Of a DNA stretch of 64,000 nt, positions 49,578-58,167 are shown piece after piece (the stretch's first letter is position 1; each line of letters starts with the position of its first letter). Below the pieces are notes generated by a model. The model was given only the letters and a program-made list of their open reading frames with translations, ran no database searches and was not told the origin of the DNA. The DNA comes from FLUQ01 sp031550605 (GTDB taxonomy: Bacteria > Desulfobacterota > Desulfovibrionia > Desulfovibrionales > Desulfovibrionaceae), in NCBI GenBank assembly GCA_031550605.1, contig JAVBOK010000011.1, positions 1 through 64,000 of the forward strand, written 5' to 3'. The position numbers were made by a program, and so were the translations under genes.

Positions 49578-52500
49578 TTAGTGGAGGGCGTTTTGCTCCC
49601 CGGCCGCGCCGGAGGCCCAGACCGCCAGGTCGTTTTCCAGAAGCAGGCCCGGCTGCACCGTATAGGCCGCGGACAGTTCCAGACGGCACCAGAATCCGTT
49701 GTCGGCCAGACGCACGTGCACGGGCGCGTTGCCCCTGTGCCGGCCGAGCAGGCTTTTCAATTCCTCCAGACGCGGCCGGGTCACGCCTTCCGCCGTCAGG
49801 TCCAGGCAGACCGGTTCCAGACTGCCGCTGCAGGCTTCTTCCAGGGGGGAGACCCTGGCGCCCAGCAGTTTGATTTCCCGCAGCGTTTCCTCGTCCTCAT
49901 CATCCGCGGACTGGGTCTGGATATCATCCCCCCGGTCGCTGGGGCGGCATTCCAGATACAGGGGCTGGTCGGAGTTCAGCAACTCGCGGTGTGCCGCGTA
50001 TGCTTCGGGAAAAAAGGTGCATTCGCCGGAAGCGGTCAGATCCTCGATCTGGCAGAAGGCCATGCGCGCGCCTTTTTTGGTGACGTATTCCTTGACCCCG
50101 GTGACCAGCACGGCGGTTTTGATGGCCGCCTCGCCGTACAGGTCGCGGCAGTCTTCCAGGGCGGTCAGGCCCAGCCGGACCATTTCCTTGCGGAAGGGCT
50201 GCAGGGGATGGCTGGTCAGGAAAAAGCCGAGAGCTTCCTTCTCAAAACGCAGCTTGTCCTTGTCCTGCCACTCCTCGATGCGTTCCTCCTCGCATTCAAA
50301 GCCGATGCCGGGCGCCGGCGGCACCGGCGCGGCATCCACCATGGAAAAAAGGGATATCTGGTTGGAATCCTTTTCCTTCTGGCGCTTCTGGGCCCTGGCC
50401 ACGGCCAGATCCAGGGCGGCGAACAGCGACGCCCTGGTGCAGCCCAGACAGTCGCAGGCCCCGCCCTTGATCAGGTTTTCCAGCACCCGTTTGGTGACTT
50501 TGCGCAGCGAGACGCGCTGGCAGAGGTCGAACAGCGACGCGTACGCCCCGCCGGCGTCGCGGGCCTCGATGATTTCGCGGATGGCCTCGTCGCCCACGTT
50601 TTTCACCCCGCCCAGGCCGAACACGATCCTGCCGCCGCGCACGATGAATTCGCGGCGCGAATCCCGCACGGACGGCCGGTCCACGGGGATGTCCATGTCC
50701 TTGCAGGCCGCGATGTATTTGAGCAGCTTGTCCTGGTTGCCCATTTCCGAAGTCAGCAGGGCAGCCATGAATTCCTCTTTGAAGTGGGTCTTCAGATAGG
50801 CCGTGTGGTACGAGATCAGGGCATAGGCGGCGGAATGGGATTTGTTGAACCCGTATTTGGCGAACTGCTCCATCAAGTCGAAAATTTCGTTGGCTTTTTT
50901 GGTGGGAACGCCGTTTTCCTCCGCTCCGGACACGAATTTGGCCCGTTCCTTGGCCATGGCCAGGGGATCTTTCTTGCCCATGGCCCGGCGCAGCAGGTCC
51001 GCGCCGCCGAGGGTGTAGCGCCCCACGATCTGGGCGATCTGCATGACCTGTTCCTGGTAGACGATGACCCCGTAAGTATCTTTAAGACAGCCTTCCAGTT
51101 CCGGCAGGGGGTAGCTGATGGCCACTTCGCCCTGTTTGCGCTTGATGAATTCGTCAACCATGCCGGATTCGAGCGGTCCCGGACGGTACAGGGCCAGCAT
51201 GGCGATGACGTCTTCAAATACCGTGGGCCGGAGTCGCCGCAGATACTGGCGCATGCCGGAGCTTTCCACCTGGAAAATGCCGTCCGTGTCGCCCGCGGCA
51301 TACAGTTTGTATGTTTCCGCGTCGTTGAGCGGCAGGGTGTCCAGGTCCGGAGGCGTTCTGCCCTGCAGGGCGATGGCGTCGAGGGTGTCCTGAATCAGGG
51401 TCATGGTGCGCAGGCCCAGAAAGTCGAATTTGACCAGCCCGACTTTTTCCACCATTTTCATGTCGTACTGGGTCACGGTTTCATCCCGTTTTCCCTTGTA
51501 CAACGGCAGATACTCGATCATGGGCCGGTCGGAGATGACGATGCCCGCCGCATGGGTGGATGCGTGGCGCGAGAGTCCTTCCAGGTTGCGGGAAATGTCG
51601 ATCAGCTTTCTGGTTCCCGGGTCGGAATCGTACAGGGCCTTGAGGTCGGGTTCGGTCTCCAGGGCCTTTTTGATGGTCATATCCAGGGCGCCGGGGATCA
51701 GTTTGGCGATGCGGTCCGTTTCCTGAAAGGTAAGGCCCATGGCCCGGCCCACGTCGCGCACCACGGCCTTGGCCTTCATTTTCCCGAAGGTCGTGATCTG
51801 GGCCACGGAATCGTCGCCGTAGCGCATCCCCACGTATTTGATAACCTCGTGGCGTTTGCGTTCGCAAAAGTCCACGTCGATATCGGGCATGCTGATGCGT
51901 TCGATGTTCAGGAAGCGTTCGAACAGCAGATTGTACGGGATGGGATCCAGGTTGGTGATGCGCAGGGCCCAGGCGACAAGCGAGCCCGCGGCGGACCCGC
52001 GGCCCGGTCCCACGGGGATGGCGTTGTTTTTGGCCCAGTTGATGAAATCCTGCACGATCAGGAAATAGCCGGGGAACTGCATTTCGCAGATGACGTTCAG
52101 TTCCATTTCCAGGCGTTCGCGGTACATGCCTTCGTCCACGCGATAGGACAGCGCGCTCAGGCGTTTTTCCAGGCCTTCGAGGGCCAGGCGGCGAAATTCG
52201 TCTTCCGGCTTGAACGTTTCGTCGTGCGAATAAATGGGAAAGTGGTAGGTTTTGAAGTCGAAATCATAGTCGCCGCACAGCTCGGTGGCGATGCGGCAGG
52301 TGTTTTCCAGGGCCCGGGGAACGTGGGAAAAGGCCGCGGCCATTTCTTCCGGGCTTTTGTAATACAGGTCCCTGGTTTCAAAACGCAGGCGGTTCGCGTC
52401 GTCGACCTTGCTCTGGGTCTGGATGCAGAGCAGGATGTCGTGGGCTTCCACGTCGGTTTTTTCCAGATAATGGCAGTCGTTGGTGGCGACCAGCGGCAGG

Positions 52501-53087
52501 TTCGCCGTTTCCGCCAGTTCCAGCAGCCGGGCGTTGACTTCGTCCTGTTCTTTCAGGCCGTTGGACTGCAGTTCCAGAAAAAAGCCGCCCGGATAGATGG
52601 CCGCGTATTCGCGGGCCAGAGCCAGAGCCCCGTCCATGTCCCTGCGGCGGATGGCCTTGGGTATTTCCCCGGCCAGGCAGGCGGACAGGGCGACAATCCC
52701 TTCGCTGTACTGCCGCAGAAGCGGCTTGTCCACGCGCGGCCGGTGGTAGAAACCGTGCATGGCCCCGTGGGACACCAGTTTGGCCAGATTGTGGTAGCCG
52801 GTCTTGTTCCGGGCCAGCAGGACCAGATGGTGGCGCGATTTGGCCAGCGGGCTGGTGCGGTCCGTATGGTCGTGGCACACGTAGACCTCGCACCCGATGA
52901 TGGGGCGGATGCCCGCGTCCCTGGCCGCGACGTAAAAAGGCATGGCCGCGTACAGATTGCCGTGGTCGGTGACGGCCGCCGCCGTCATGCCGAAATCCTT
53001 GGTGCGGGCGCACAGGTCTTTCAGCCGGATGGCGCCGTCCAGCAAACTGTACTCGGAATGGCAATGCAGATGGACAAAGTCAGACAT
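49578..53087 (-). CDS. dnaE: DNA polymerase III alpha subunit
   Basis: A 1169-residue replicative polymerase (C-family). The N-terminal PHP domain begins FVHLHCHSEYSLLDGAIRLK. The catalytic palm has the acidic motif ISMPDIDVDFCERKR near residue 400. Then come the fingers, the helix-hairpin-helix region and an OB-fold (KEYVTKKGARMAFCQIEDLT). The length fits the DnaE1 type. The start ATG leads directly into the PHP domain. It is convergent with ppiA and divergent from the HD-domain gene. Confidence 0.97.
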   Translation of the reverse strand: MSDFVHLHCHSEYSLLDGAIRLKDLCARTKDFGMTAAAVTDHGNLYAAMPFYVAARDAGIRPIIGCEVYVCHDHTDRTSPLAKSRHHLVLLARNKTGYHNLAKLVSHGAMHGFYHRPRVDKPLLRQYSEGIVALSACLAGEIPKAIRRRDMDGALALAREYAAIYPGGFFLELQSNGLKEQDEVNARLLELAETANLPLVATNDCHYLEKTDVEAHDILLCIQTQSKVDDANRLRFETRDLYYKSPEEMAAAFSHVPRALENTCRIATELCGDYDFDFKTYHFPIYSHDETFKPEDEFRRLALEGLEKRLSALSYRVDEGMYRERLEMELNVICEMQFPGYFLIVQDFINWAKNNAIPVGPGRGSAAGSLVAWALRITNLDPIPYNLLFERFLNIERISMPDIDVDFCERKRHEVIKYVGMRYGDDSVAQITTFGKMKAKAVVRDVGRAMGLTFQETDRIAKLIPGALDMTIKKALETEPDLKALYDSDPGTRKLIDISRNLEGLSRHASTHAAGIVISDRPMIEYLPLYKGKRDETVTQYDMKMVEKVGLVKFDFLGLRTMTLIQDTLDAIALQGRTPPDLDTLPLNDAETYKLYAAGDTDGIFQVESSGMRQYLRRLRPTVFEDVIAMLALYRPGPLESGMVDEFIKRKQGEVAISYPLPELEGCLKDTYGVIVYQEQVMQIAQIVGRYTLGGADLLRRAMGKKDPLAMAKERAKFVSGAEENGVPTKKANEIFDLMEQFAKYGFNKSHSAAYALISYHTAYLKTHFKEEFMAALLTSEMGNQDKLLKYIAACKDMDIPVDRPSVRDSRREFIVRGGRIVFGLGGVKNVGDEAIREIIEARDAGGAYASLFDLCQRVSLRKVTKRVLENLIKGGACDCLGCTRASLFAALDLAVARAQKRQKEKDSNQISLFSMVDAAPVPPAPGIGFECEEERIEEWQDKDKLRFEKEALGFFLTSHPLQPFRKEMVRLGLTALEDCRDLYGEAAIKTAVLVTGVKEYVTKKGARMAFCQIEDLTASGECTFFPEAYAAHRELLNSDQPLYLECRPSDRGDDIQTQSADDEDEETLREIKLLGARVSPLEEACSGSLEPVCLDLTAEGVTRPRLEELKSLLGRHRGNAPVHVRLADNGFWCRLELSAAYTVQPGLLLENDLAVWASGAAGEQNALH

Positions 53088-53216
53088 GGCAAGCTCTTGA
53101 AGTAAAATATGGCGAAAAGAAAAGTATAGCCGAAAGGGAGGCCGGCCTCAATGTGAAAGGCACGGGACACGGCGCCGGGGCTTTCCATTTTATCGTTCCG
53201 GACGTATCTTCCGGCG

Positions 53217-54047
53217 ATGTCGAACCCGATCCCTTCCCGGAAAACGCTGTTCCCTCTGCCCGACATGCCGGGCATGGCCGCGCATCACGCGCGATTTGCC
53301 GCCTATGCCCGGTCCTTCCATACGGGCGATACGGACCATGACGCGCATCTGCGCCTGAAAGAAGAGCACACGCTGGGCGTACTGGCCCAGGCGGAGGCCG
53401 TCGCCGATGCGGAAGCGGCCTTTCGCGCCGATCAGGCATTGCGGCGCGCGCTGCTGCTGGCCGCCTTGTATCATGACCTGGCCCGGTTCCCGCAGTATGC
53501 CCGGTACCGCACGTTCAGCGACGCCCGTTCGGTGAACCACGGGCGATGGAGCAGCCGCGAACTGGGGCGCCCGGGCTTTCTGGATGACGAAGAACCGGCG
53601 GTGCGGCGCATCGTGCGCGCGGCCGTGCTGCTGCACAACCGGTACGCTTTGCCGGACGGGCTGCCGGCGGATTTCATGGCCGTCAGCGGGGCTTTGCGCG
53701 ACGCGGACAAACTGGACATCCTGCGCGTCATGCGGGCCAATCTGGGCGAGGGCATGCGGCCCGACCCGGTGGTGGTCATGAACGTGACGGATTCGCCGGA
53801 GTATAGCCCCCGCGTGCTGGACAAGCTCAAACGGCATCTGCTGCCGTCGTTCGCCGATCTTGCGACGACCACGGATTTCCGCCTGCTGCTGTGCGCCTGG
53901 TTTTATGATCTGAACTTCGCGGCTTCCCGCCGCATCGCGGCGCGCGCGGGCGATCTTCAGGCCATTCTCGCCGCTCTGCCTCGTACTCCGGCCATGGCGG
54001 ACTTTGTTGCGCAATACAGCGCCGATCTTGACGCGTATGCGGTCTGA
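53217..54047 (+). CDS. HD-domain metal-dependent phosphohydrolase
   Basis: A 276-residue protein. The HD motif is in LAALYHDLARFPQYARY near residue 85, and further HD-domain residues are in RAAVLLHNRYALPDG and the Asp of LRDADKLDILRVM. Such proteins hydrolyse nucleotides or cyclic nucleotides; the substrate is unknown. There is no signal peptide. The methyltransferase gene starts 11 bases before its stop, so the two are coupled. Confidence 0.82.
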   Translation: MSNPIPSRKTLFPLPDMPGMAAHHARFAAYARSFHTGDTDHDAHLRLKEEHTLGVLAQAEAVADAEAAFRADQALRRALLLAALYHDLARFPQYARYRTFSDARSVNHGRWSSRELGRPGFLDDEEPAVRRIVRAAVLLHNRYALPDGLPADFMAVSGALRDADKLDILRVMRANLGEGMRPDPVVVMNVTDSPEYSPRVLDKLKRHLLPSFADLATTTDFRLLLCAWFYDLNFAASRRIAARAGDLQAILAALPRTPAMADFVAQYSADLDAYAV

Positions 54048-54645
54048 CGCCTACGAACGCACGGCCCGCTGGTATGATCCGGCGACGGCGCGGCTTCTGG
54101 CCGCCACGCGGCGGCGCATTGCCGGACTGTGCCGCGAAAACGGCTGGCGGCGGGTGCTGGATATCGGCTGCGGCACCGGGATGCAGGCGCTGGCGCTGCA
54201 CGATGCCGGGCTGCGGGTGACGGGGCTTGACGCTTCGGCCGCCATGCTGGCCGTGGCCCGCCGTCGTCTGCCGCCGGAACTGGCCCTGGTCCGGGCGGAT
54301 TCGCTTGCGGCGTTCGCCGGCAGATCTTTTGACGCCGCGCTCCTTTCCCTGGTGCTGCACGAAACGGACAGCGACCCGGCGCTGTTGCTGCGCGACGCCC
54401 TGCGCGTGTCCCCCGTGTGCATCGTTCTGGAATGGCGCATGCCGGAACGCAATCTGGATTTGCCGGGGCAACTGCTCACCCATGCCATCGAGCGTCTGGC
54501 GGGTGGGCGGCATTATGCGCGGTTCAGGGACTATGCGGCGGCGGGCTGGCTGCGCGGCCTGGCGGCCAGGGCGGGGGTGCTGATCCGCAGTGAAGAGCCC
54601 GTGGCGGCCCGAACTCTGACGCTGGCCGTTCTGAGCGGGGCGTAA
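54037..54645 (+). CDS. Class I SAM-dependent methyltransferase
   Basis: A 202-residue protein. Motif I is VLDIGCGTGMQAL near residue 40, the acidic ribose-binding residue is in VTGLDASAAML, and post-motif regions (FDAALLSLVLHET) follow. The start MRSDAYERTARWYDP (54037) overlaps the end of the HD-domain gene. The UbiE-like body suggests a small-molecule substrate; it cannot be specified. Confidence 0.83.
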   Translation: MRSDAYERTARWYDPATARLLAATRRRIAGLCRENGWRRVLDIGCGTGMQALALHDAGLRVTGLDASAAMLAVARRRLPPELALVRADSLAAFAGRSFDAALLSLVLHETDSDPALLLRDALRVSPVCIVLEWRMPERNLDLPGQLLTHAIERLAGGRHYARFRDYAAAGWLRGLAARAGVLIRSEEPVAARTLTLAVLSGA

Positions 54646-54717
54646 CGGAGCATGCGGGCGGGAAAAGCGCCCGTGGCGGCCTGCTTCGAATTTTTCAAAA
54701 TTTTTTCTTCGTCCCCC

Positions 54718-54744
54718 TAAAGTTCCTCCAACCCTTGCCGATAT
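54718..54744 (+). promoter_or_regulatory. Sigma-28 (FliA) promoter
   Basis: TAAAGTTC, an 11-base spacer and GCCGATAT match the sigma-28 consensus (TAAAGTTT, 11, GCCGATAA) at 14 of 16 positions with exact spacing. It lies 53 bases upstream of the SprA-like gene, on the same strand. This places that gene in the flagellar/chemotaxis regulon by sequence evidence, although no flagellar gene is in the window. Confidence 0.8.
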
Positions 54745-54797
54745 GAGGGATACGCGGTGTCCCGGACGCCGCGGAAACTCATGCCCGAGGGAAGGAT

Positions 54798-55619
54798 ATG
54801 CGGGTCGCGGAATCAATCGCCTTGCACTCCGTTTTCGGATACGGCCCTTCGGGCCGGGCCGCGCCGGTGACGCCGGCGGCCCCGGTTCCGTCCGTCCGTT
54901 CCGGCAGTTCGTGGAGCCTTGAGGACCAGGCGTTCGGCGCGGCACTGGTGCGCGAAGCCCGGCGCGATCCGGAATCGCCCCTGTACGGGCCGGACGCCCG
55001 GCTGCGGGACTCGGACGCCGCCGCTGACGACCGTACGGTCCAGGCGCTGGAACAGCGGGACCAGGAAGTGCGGCGGAACGAGAAAGAGCGCGGCGACGCC
55101 GTGGGCGGCAGCCAGTACATTTACCAGATCGGCCCGGACGGCAGGCAGTACGCCGTCGGCAGCACGGCCCACGTGGTGCGCAAAAAGGACGGCGACGGTG
55201 GGGAAGAAGGCCCCGGCGAATTGAGCGGCGCGGACAAGGCCCTGCTGGAAAAACTGAAGGCCAGGGATTCTCTGGTGCGCGGGCATGAAACGGCCCATAT
55301 CATGGCCGCCGGCGGCCAGACCGCCGGCCCGGCTCAATACACGTACCAGACCGGCCCGGACGGCCGGCCGTACGCCATCGGCGGATCGGTGAACATCGCC
55401 GTGGTCTCGTCGCCCGTGAACGACGAAGACGCCGCGCGCCAGGCGGAAACGGCCCGCCGCGCGGCCACGGCCAACGGCGGGATGTCGTTGCGGGACATGC
55501 AGGTGGCCATGCGCGCCACCGAACTATCCGCCCGCGCGAAGAACCGCGCCCTTGACGCCTATGCCGGACGGGCGGGCTTCGGACCCGATCCGGCATCCTC
55601 GCCCTTTATGGAAGAATAG
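54798..55619 (+). CDS. SprA-related putative metalloprotease with internal repeat
   Basis: A 273-residue protein. The zinc-peptidase-like motif HETAH is at residues 163-167 in LVRGHETAHIMAAGG, followed by the family signature YTYQTGPDGRPYAIGGSV (181-198). A second copy of that signature, YIYQIGPDGRQYAVGSTAHV, lies earlier at 107-126. From memory, family members read GGEV where this one has GGSV. There is no signal peptide. The gene has a sigma-28 promoter, so it is probably made with late flagellar genes. Activity of this family is not established. Helical C-terminus. Confidence 0.8.
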   Translation: MRVAESIALHSVFGYGPSGRAAPVTPAAPVPSVRSGSSWSLEDQAFGAALVREARRDPESPLYGPDARLRDSDAAADDRTVQALEQRDQEVRRNEKERGDAVGGSQYIYQIGPDGRQYAVGSTAHVVRKKDGDGGEEGPGELSGADKALLEKLKARDSLVRGHETAHIMAAGGQTAGPAQYTYQTGPDGRPYAIGGSVNIAVVSSPVNDEDAARQAETARRAATANGGMSLRDMQVAMRATELSARAKNRALDAYAGRAGFGPDPASSPFMEE

Positions 55620-55656
55620 GGTATGGTTGCAGCCCCCTCAAACAGGAGGAGCGGCC

Positions 55657-56190
55657 ATGCGCATCATACTCTGCGCCTTTCAGCCGGAACTGCAGACCGC
55701 CTGGGACGACGCCGCGCGCGCGTCCTGCGGGCTGTTCCCCCGGAAGCACTCGCTGGAAACGACCACGGGCGACATCACCGCCCTGACCGCGGATGCCGTT
55801 GTTTCCCCTGCCAATTCGGCGGGGTGCATGCGGGGCGGGGTTGATCTGGCGTATACGCGATTTTTCGGCGAACAGCTGGAAAAAAATCTGCAAAGCCGTA
55901 TCCGCGCGCTGCCGGGCAATACCTTGCCCGTGGGCCGCGCTTTGGTGGTGCCCACGGGCAACGGCCGCATTCCCCATCTGATCAGCGCGCCGACCATGGC
56001 CCGGCCCATGCGCCTTGACGGGCCCGATCCGGTGCGCCTGGCCTGCCGGGCCGCTGCGGCCGCCGCCCTGCGGCACGATTTCGCGGTTGTCGCCTTTCCC
56101 GGCATGGGCACGGGCACCGGCGGGCTTTCGTTGCCCGTGGCGGCGAAAGCCATGCTGGACGGCATCGCGGAAGGACTGCAGCCGGAATAG
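55657..56190 (+). CDS. Macro-domain protein
   Basis: A 177-residue single macro domain. The ADP-ribose-binding loops are TTGDITALTADAVVSPANSA (canonical proteins have VNPAN) and AFPGMGTGTGGLSLPVAAKA. Such proteins remove or bind ADP-ribose or related nucleotides. The ATG at 55657 has AGGAGG-like AGGAGG before it. It is 37 bases downstream of the SprA-like gene and may be read from the sigma-28 promoter as well. It has no partner ADP-ribosyltransferase gene nearby. Confidence 0.88.
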   Translation: MRIILCAFQPELQTAWDDAARASCGLFPRKHSLETTTGDITALTADAVVSPANSAGCMRGGVDLAYTRFFGEQLEKNLQSRIRALPGNTLPVGRALVVPTGNGRIPHLISAPTMARPMRLDGPDPVRLACRAAAAAALRHDFAVVAFPGMGTGTGGLSLPVAAKAMLDGIAEGLQPE

Positions 56191-56372
56191 AAACAGGGCG
56201 AACCCCTTCCGGCAGAATCCGGCGTGATAGCGGCCCGCGGCTTTTCGCCTTGCATCCGGCGCATTCGTGTCTATTGTGGTCTTCGGCGGGCATTTCCCGT
56301 TCCGTCGCATCCGCCGGGCAAAAGACTTGCCCGGCGGGCGGCCGCGGCGTATGGTGCCCGCGGGAGAAACGC

Positions 56373-56840
56373 ATGGCAAAAGACTACGATCCGCAAATGC
56401 ACACGGCCGAGCATGTGCTGAACCGGACCATGATCCGGCTGTTCGGCACCGGGCGTTGTTTTTCCTCGCATCTGAACCCCGGCAAATCCAAGTGCGATTA
56501 CCGTTTTGGCCGCGACCTGAGCGATGAAGAAGGCCGCGCGCTGGAAAATGCCGTCAACGCCGAGCTGGCCAAAGATCTGCCGGTGGCCGAGCGCTTTCTG
56601 CCCCGGTCGGAAGCGGAGAAGCTGGTGGACCTGGGCAAGCTGCCCCCGTCCGTGGGGCCTGACGCGCCCATCCGCATCGTGACCGTGGGCGGGTACGACA
56701 TCTGCCCCTGCATCGGCGCGCATGTGGCTTCCACCGGCGAAGTGGGGGCGTTCCGCCTGACCTCCCACGAATTCAAACCCGGCGACAACGGTTCCGGGGT
56801 TCTGCGTCTGCGGTTCAGGCTGGAAGAACCCGTGAAATGA
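56373..56840 (+). CDS. AlaX-like trans-editing protein (Thr/Ala-tRNA synthetase second additional domain)
   Basis: A 155-residue protein with the metal site of the editing domain of alanyl- and threonyl-tRNA synthetases: HTAEH (residues 10-14), and CxxxH in CPCIGAHVAS near residue 115. Free-standing versions hydrolyse mischarged tRNA-Ala. No synthetase body is attached. The start MAKDYDPQMH (56373) is chosen because GGGAG precedes it and the longer frame has no family similarity. The exact tRNA target is uncertain. Confidence 0.83.
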   Translation: MAKDYDPQMHTAEHVLNRTMIRLFGTGRCFSSHLNPGKSKCDYRFGRDLSDEEGRALENAVNAELAKDLPVAERFLPRSEAEKLVDLGKLPPSVGPDAPIRIVTVGGYDICPCIGAHVASTGEVGAFRLTSHEFKPGDNGSGVLRLRFRLEEPVK

Positions 56841-56880
56841 CCGGGGCCCGCCCCGGCGGATGCGGTAGGCCGCACCCGCG

Positions 56881-56927
56881 AAGAGCATCGGGGGAACCGC
56901 ACATCGTGCGGTTCCCCCGATGCTCTT
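56881..56927. terminator. Bidirectional terminator with a 22-bp perfect stem
   Basis: AAGAGCATCGGGGGAACCGC with two more bases pairs perfectly with its complement at 56906-56927 around a three-base loop. It lies between the convergent AlaX-like and nitronate monooxygenase genes. T-rich bases follow on the plus strand (TTCCTCTT) and AA/TT pairs close the stem, so it can serve both directions. Confidence 0.85.
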
Positions 56928-56987
56928 CCTCTTGCGGGATCAGTGGGGCCTGGCCCCCGCCGGAAGGCGGGCCAAGGGTCCCGGATG

Positions 56988-58109
56988 TCATTTCAAGTTC
57001 AGCATCGACCTGGCCGAGGCGATGGCCTGGTCGAATTCCTTTTGCAGGCTGCTCATCAACTCGTTCACGGACATGATGCTGTCCACCCGGAAGGCGTTGG
57101 CGCCGGAAAAGGCGAAGCCCCGTTCCAGGTTGCCCTTCATGGCGTTGAGCAGGGCGGAGGCGATGCAGTAGGGTGACTTTTCCGGGTCGCAGGTGGTGAT
57201 GCACTGGAAAATGCAGCGGAAGTTCTTTTTGCCTTCTTCCAGCGCCTCGAGGAACTTGCTTTTGATGGCCCGGCCAGGCAGGCCCACGGGGCTTTTGATG
57301 ATGGTGATGTCTTCGGGCCTGGCTTTGATGTAGCTTTCCTTGAAACGGATATCCGCGTCGCATTCGTGGGTGGCCACGAAACGCGTGCCCATCTGCACGC
57401 CGGAAGCGCCCAGATCCATGCAGCGCTTGATGTCTTCGCCGGTGTACACGCCGCCGGCGGCGATAAGCGGTATGGCCCGGCCTTTTTTGTCCTCAAAGAC
57501 TTTCAGAGCCTCGACGGTTTCGGGGATGGCCACCTCCAGGGAGTGGCCGGGATCATTGATGTCTTCGGGTTTGAACCCCAGATGTCCGCCGGCCTTGGGA
57601 CCTTCGACCACAAAGGCGTCGGGCAGCGTGTTGAAGCGGGACATCCATTTTTTGCAGATCAGGTTGGCGGCCCTGGCGGAAGACACGATGGGCACCAGCT
57701 TGGTCTTCAGTTCTTCTTTCGTGCTGTCGCACGCTTCCTGCATGTATTTGGGCAAATCAAGAGGCAGGCCGGCGCCGACGAACAGTACGTCGATTTTTTC
57801 CTCGATGGCCGTGCGTACCAGGGAGGAGAAATCCGTCAGCACGGACATGATGTTGACGCCCAGAATCCCGTCGGTCAGTTCGCGGGCCTTGTGAATTTCG
57901 TTTTTTAACGCGCGGATGTTGGCGCCCAGCGGGTTGGAAGCTACGTCAGGTTCGCGCATGCCGATCATGGCGGCGGCGATGACGCCCACGCCGCCTTCGT
58001 TGGCCACGGCGGACGCCAGACGGTGCAGGGAAATGCCCACGCCCATGCCGCCCTGGACGATGGGGGTTTTGGCCACCAGATCGCCCATATTCAGGGAAGG
58101 AAAAGCCAT
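56988..58109 (-). CDS. Nitronate monooxygenase / enoyl-ACP reductase II-type flavoprotein
   Basis: A 373-residue FMN-binding TIM-barrel protein. VAKTPIVQGGMGVGISLHRL at the start, the phosphate-binding region PLIAAGGVYTGEDIKRCMDL, and ASGVQMGTRFVATHECD are the hallmarks of the 2-nitropropane dioxygenase family. It may oxidise nitronates or act as an NADH:quinone or enoyl reductase; no evidence decides. It is a single gene between a strong terminator and addB. Confidence 0.87.
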   Translation of the reverse strand: MAFPSLNMGDLVAKTPIVQGGMGVGISLHRLASAVANEGGVGVIAAAMIGMREPDVASNPLGANIRALKNEIHKARELTDGILGVNIMSVLTDFSSLVRTAIEEKIDVLFVGAGLPLDLPKYMQEACDSTKEELKTKLVPIVSSARAANLICKKWMSRFNTLPDAFVVEGPKAGGHLGFKPEDINDPGHSLEVAIPETVEALKVFEDKKGRAIPLIAAGGVYTGEDIKRCMDLGASGVQMGTRFVATHECDADIRFKESYIKARPEDITIIKSPVGLPGRAIKSKFLEALEEGKKNFRCIFQCITTCDPEKSPYCIASALLNAMKGNLERGFAFSGANAFRVDSIMSVNELMSSLQKEFDQAIASARSMLNLK

Positions 58110-58167
58110 TCTTTCTCCTCCGGCTTCGTGCTGGAAAGCAGTATTGTGAGAGTGTGACTCACTTTCA

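Noticed and set aside
49581..53105. Open plus-strand frame of 1174 codons
   Set aside because: Exact antisense of dnaE, without a domain or a ribosome site.
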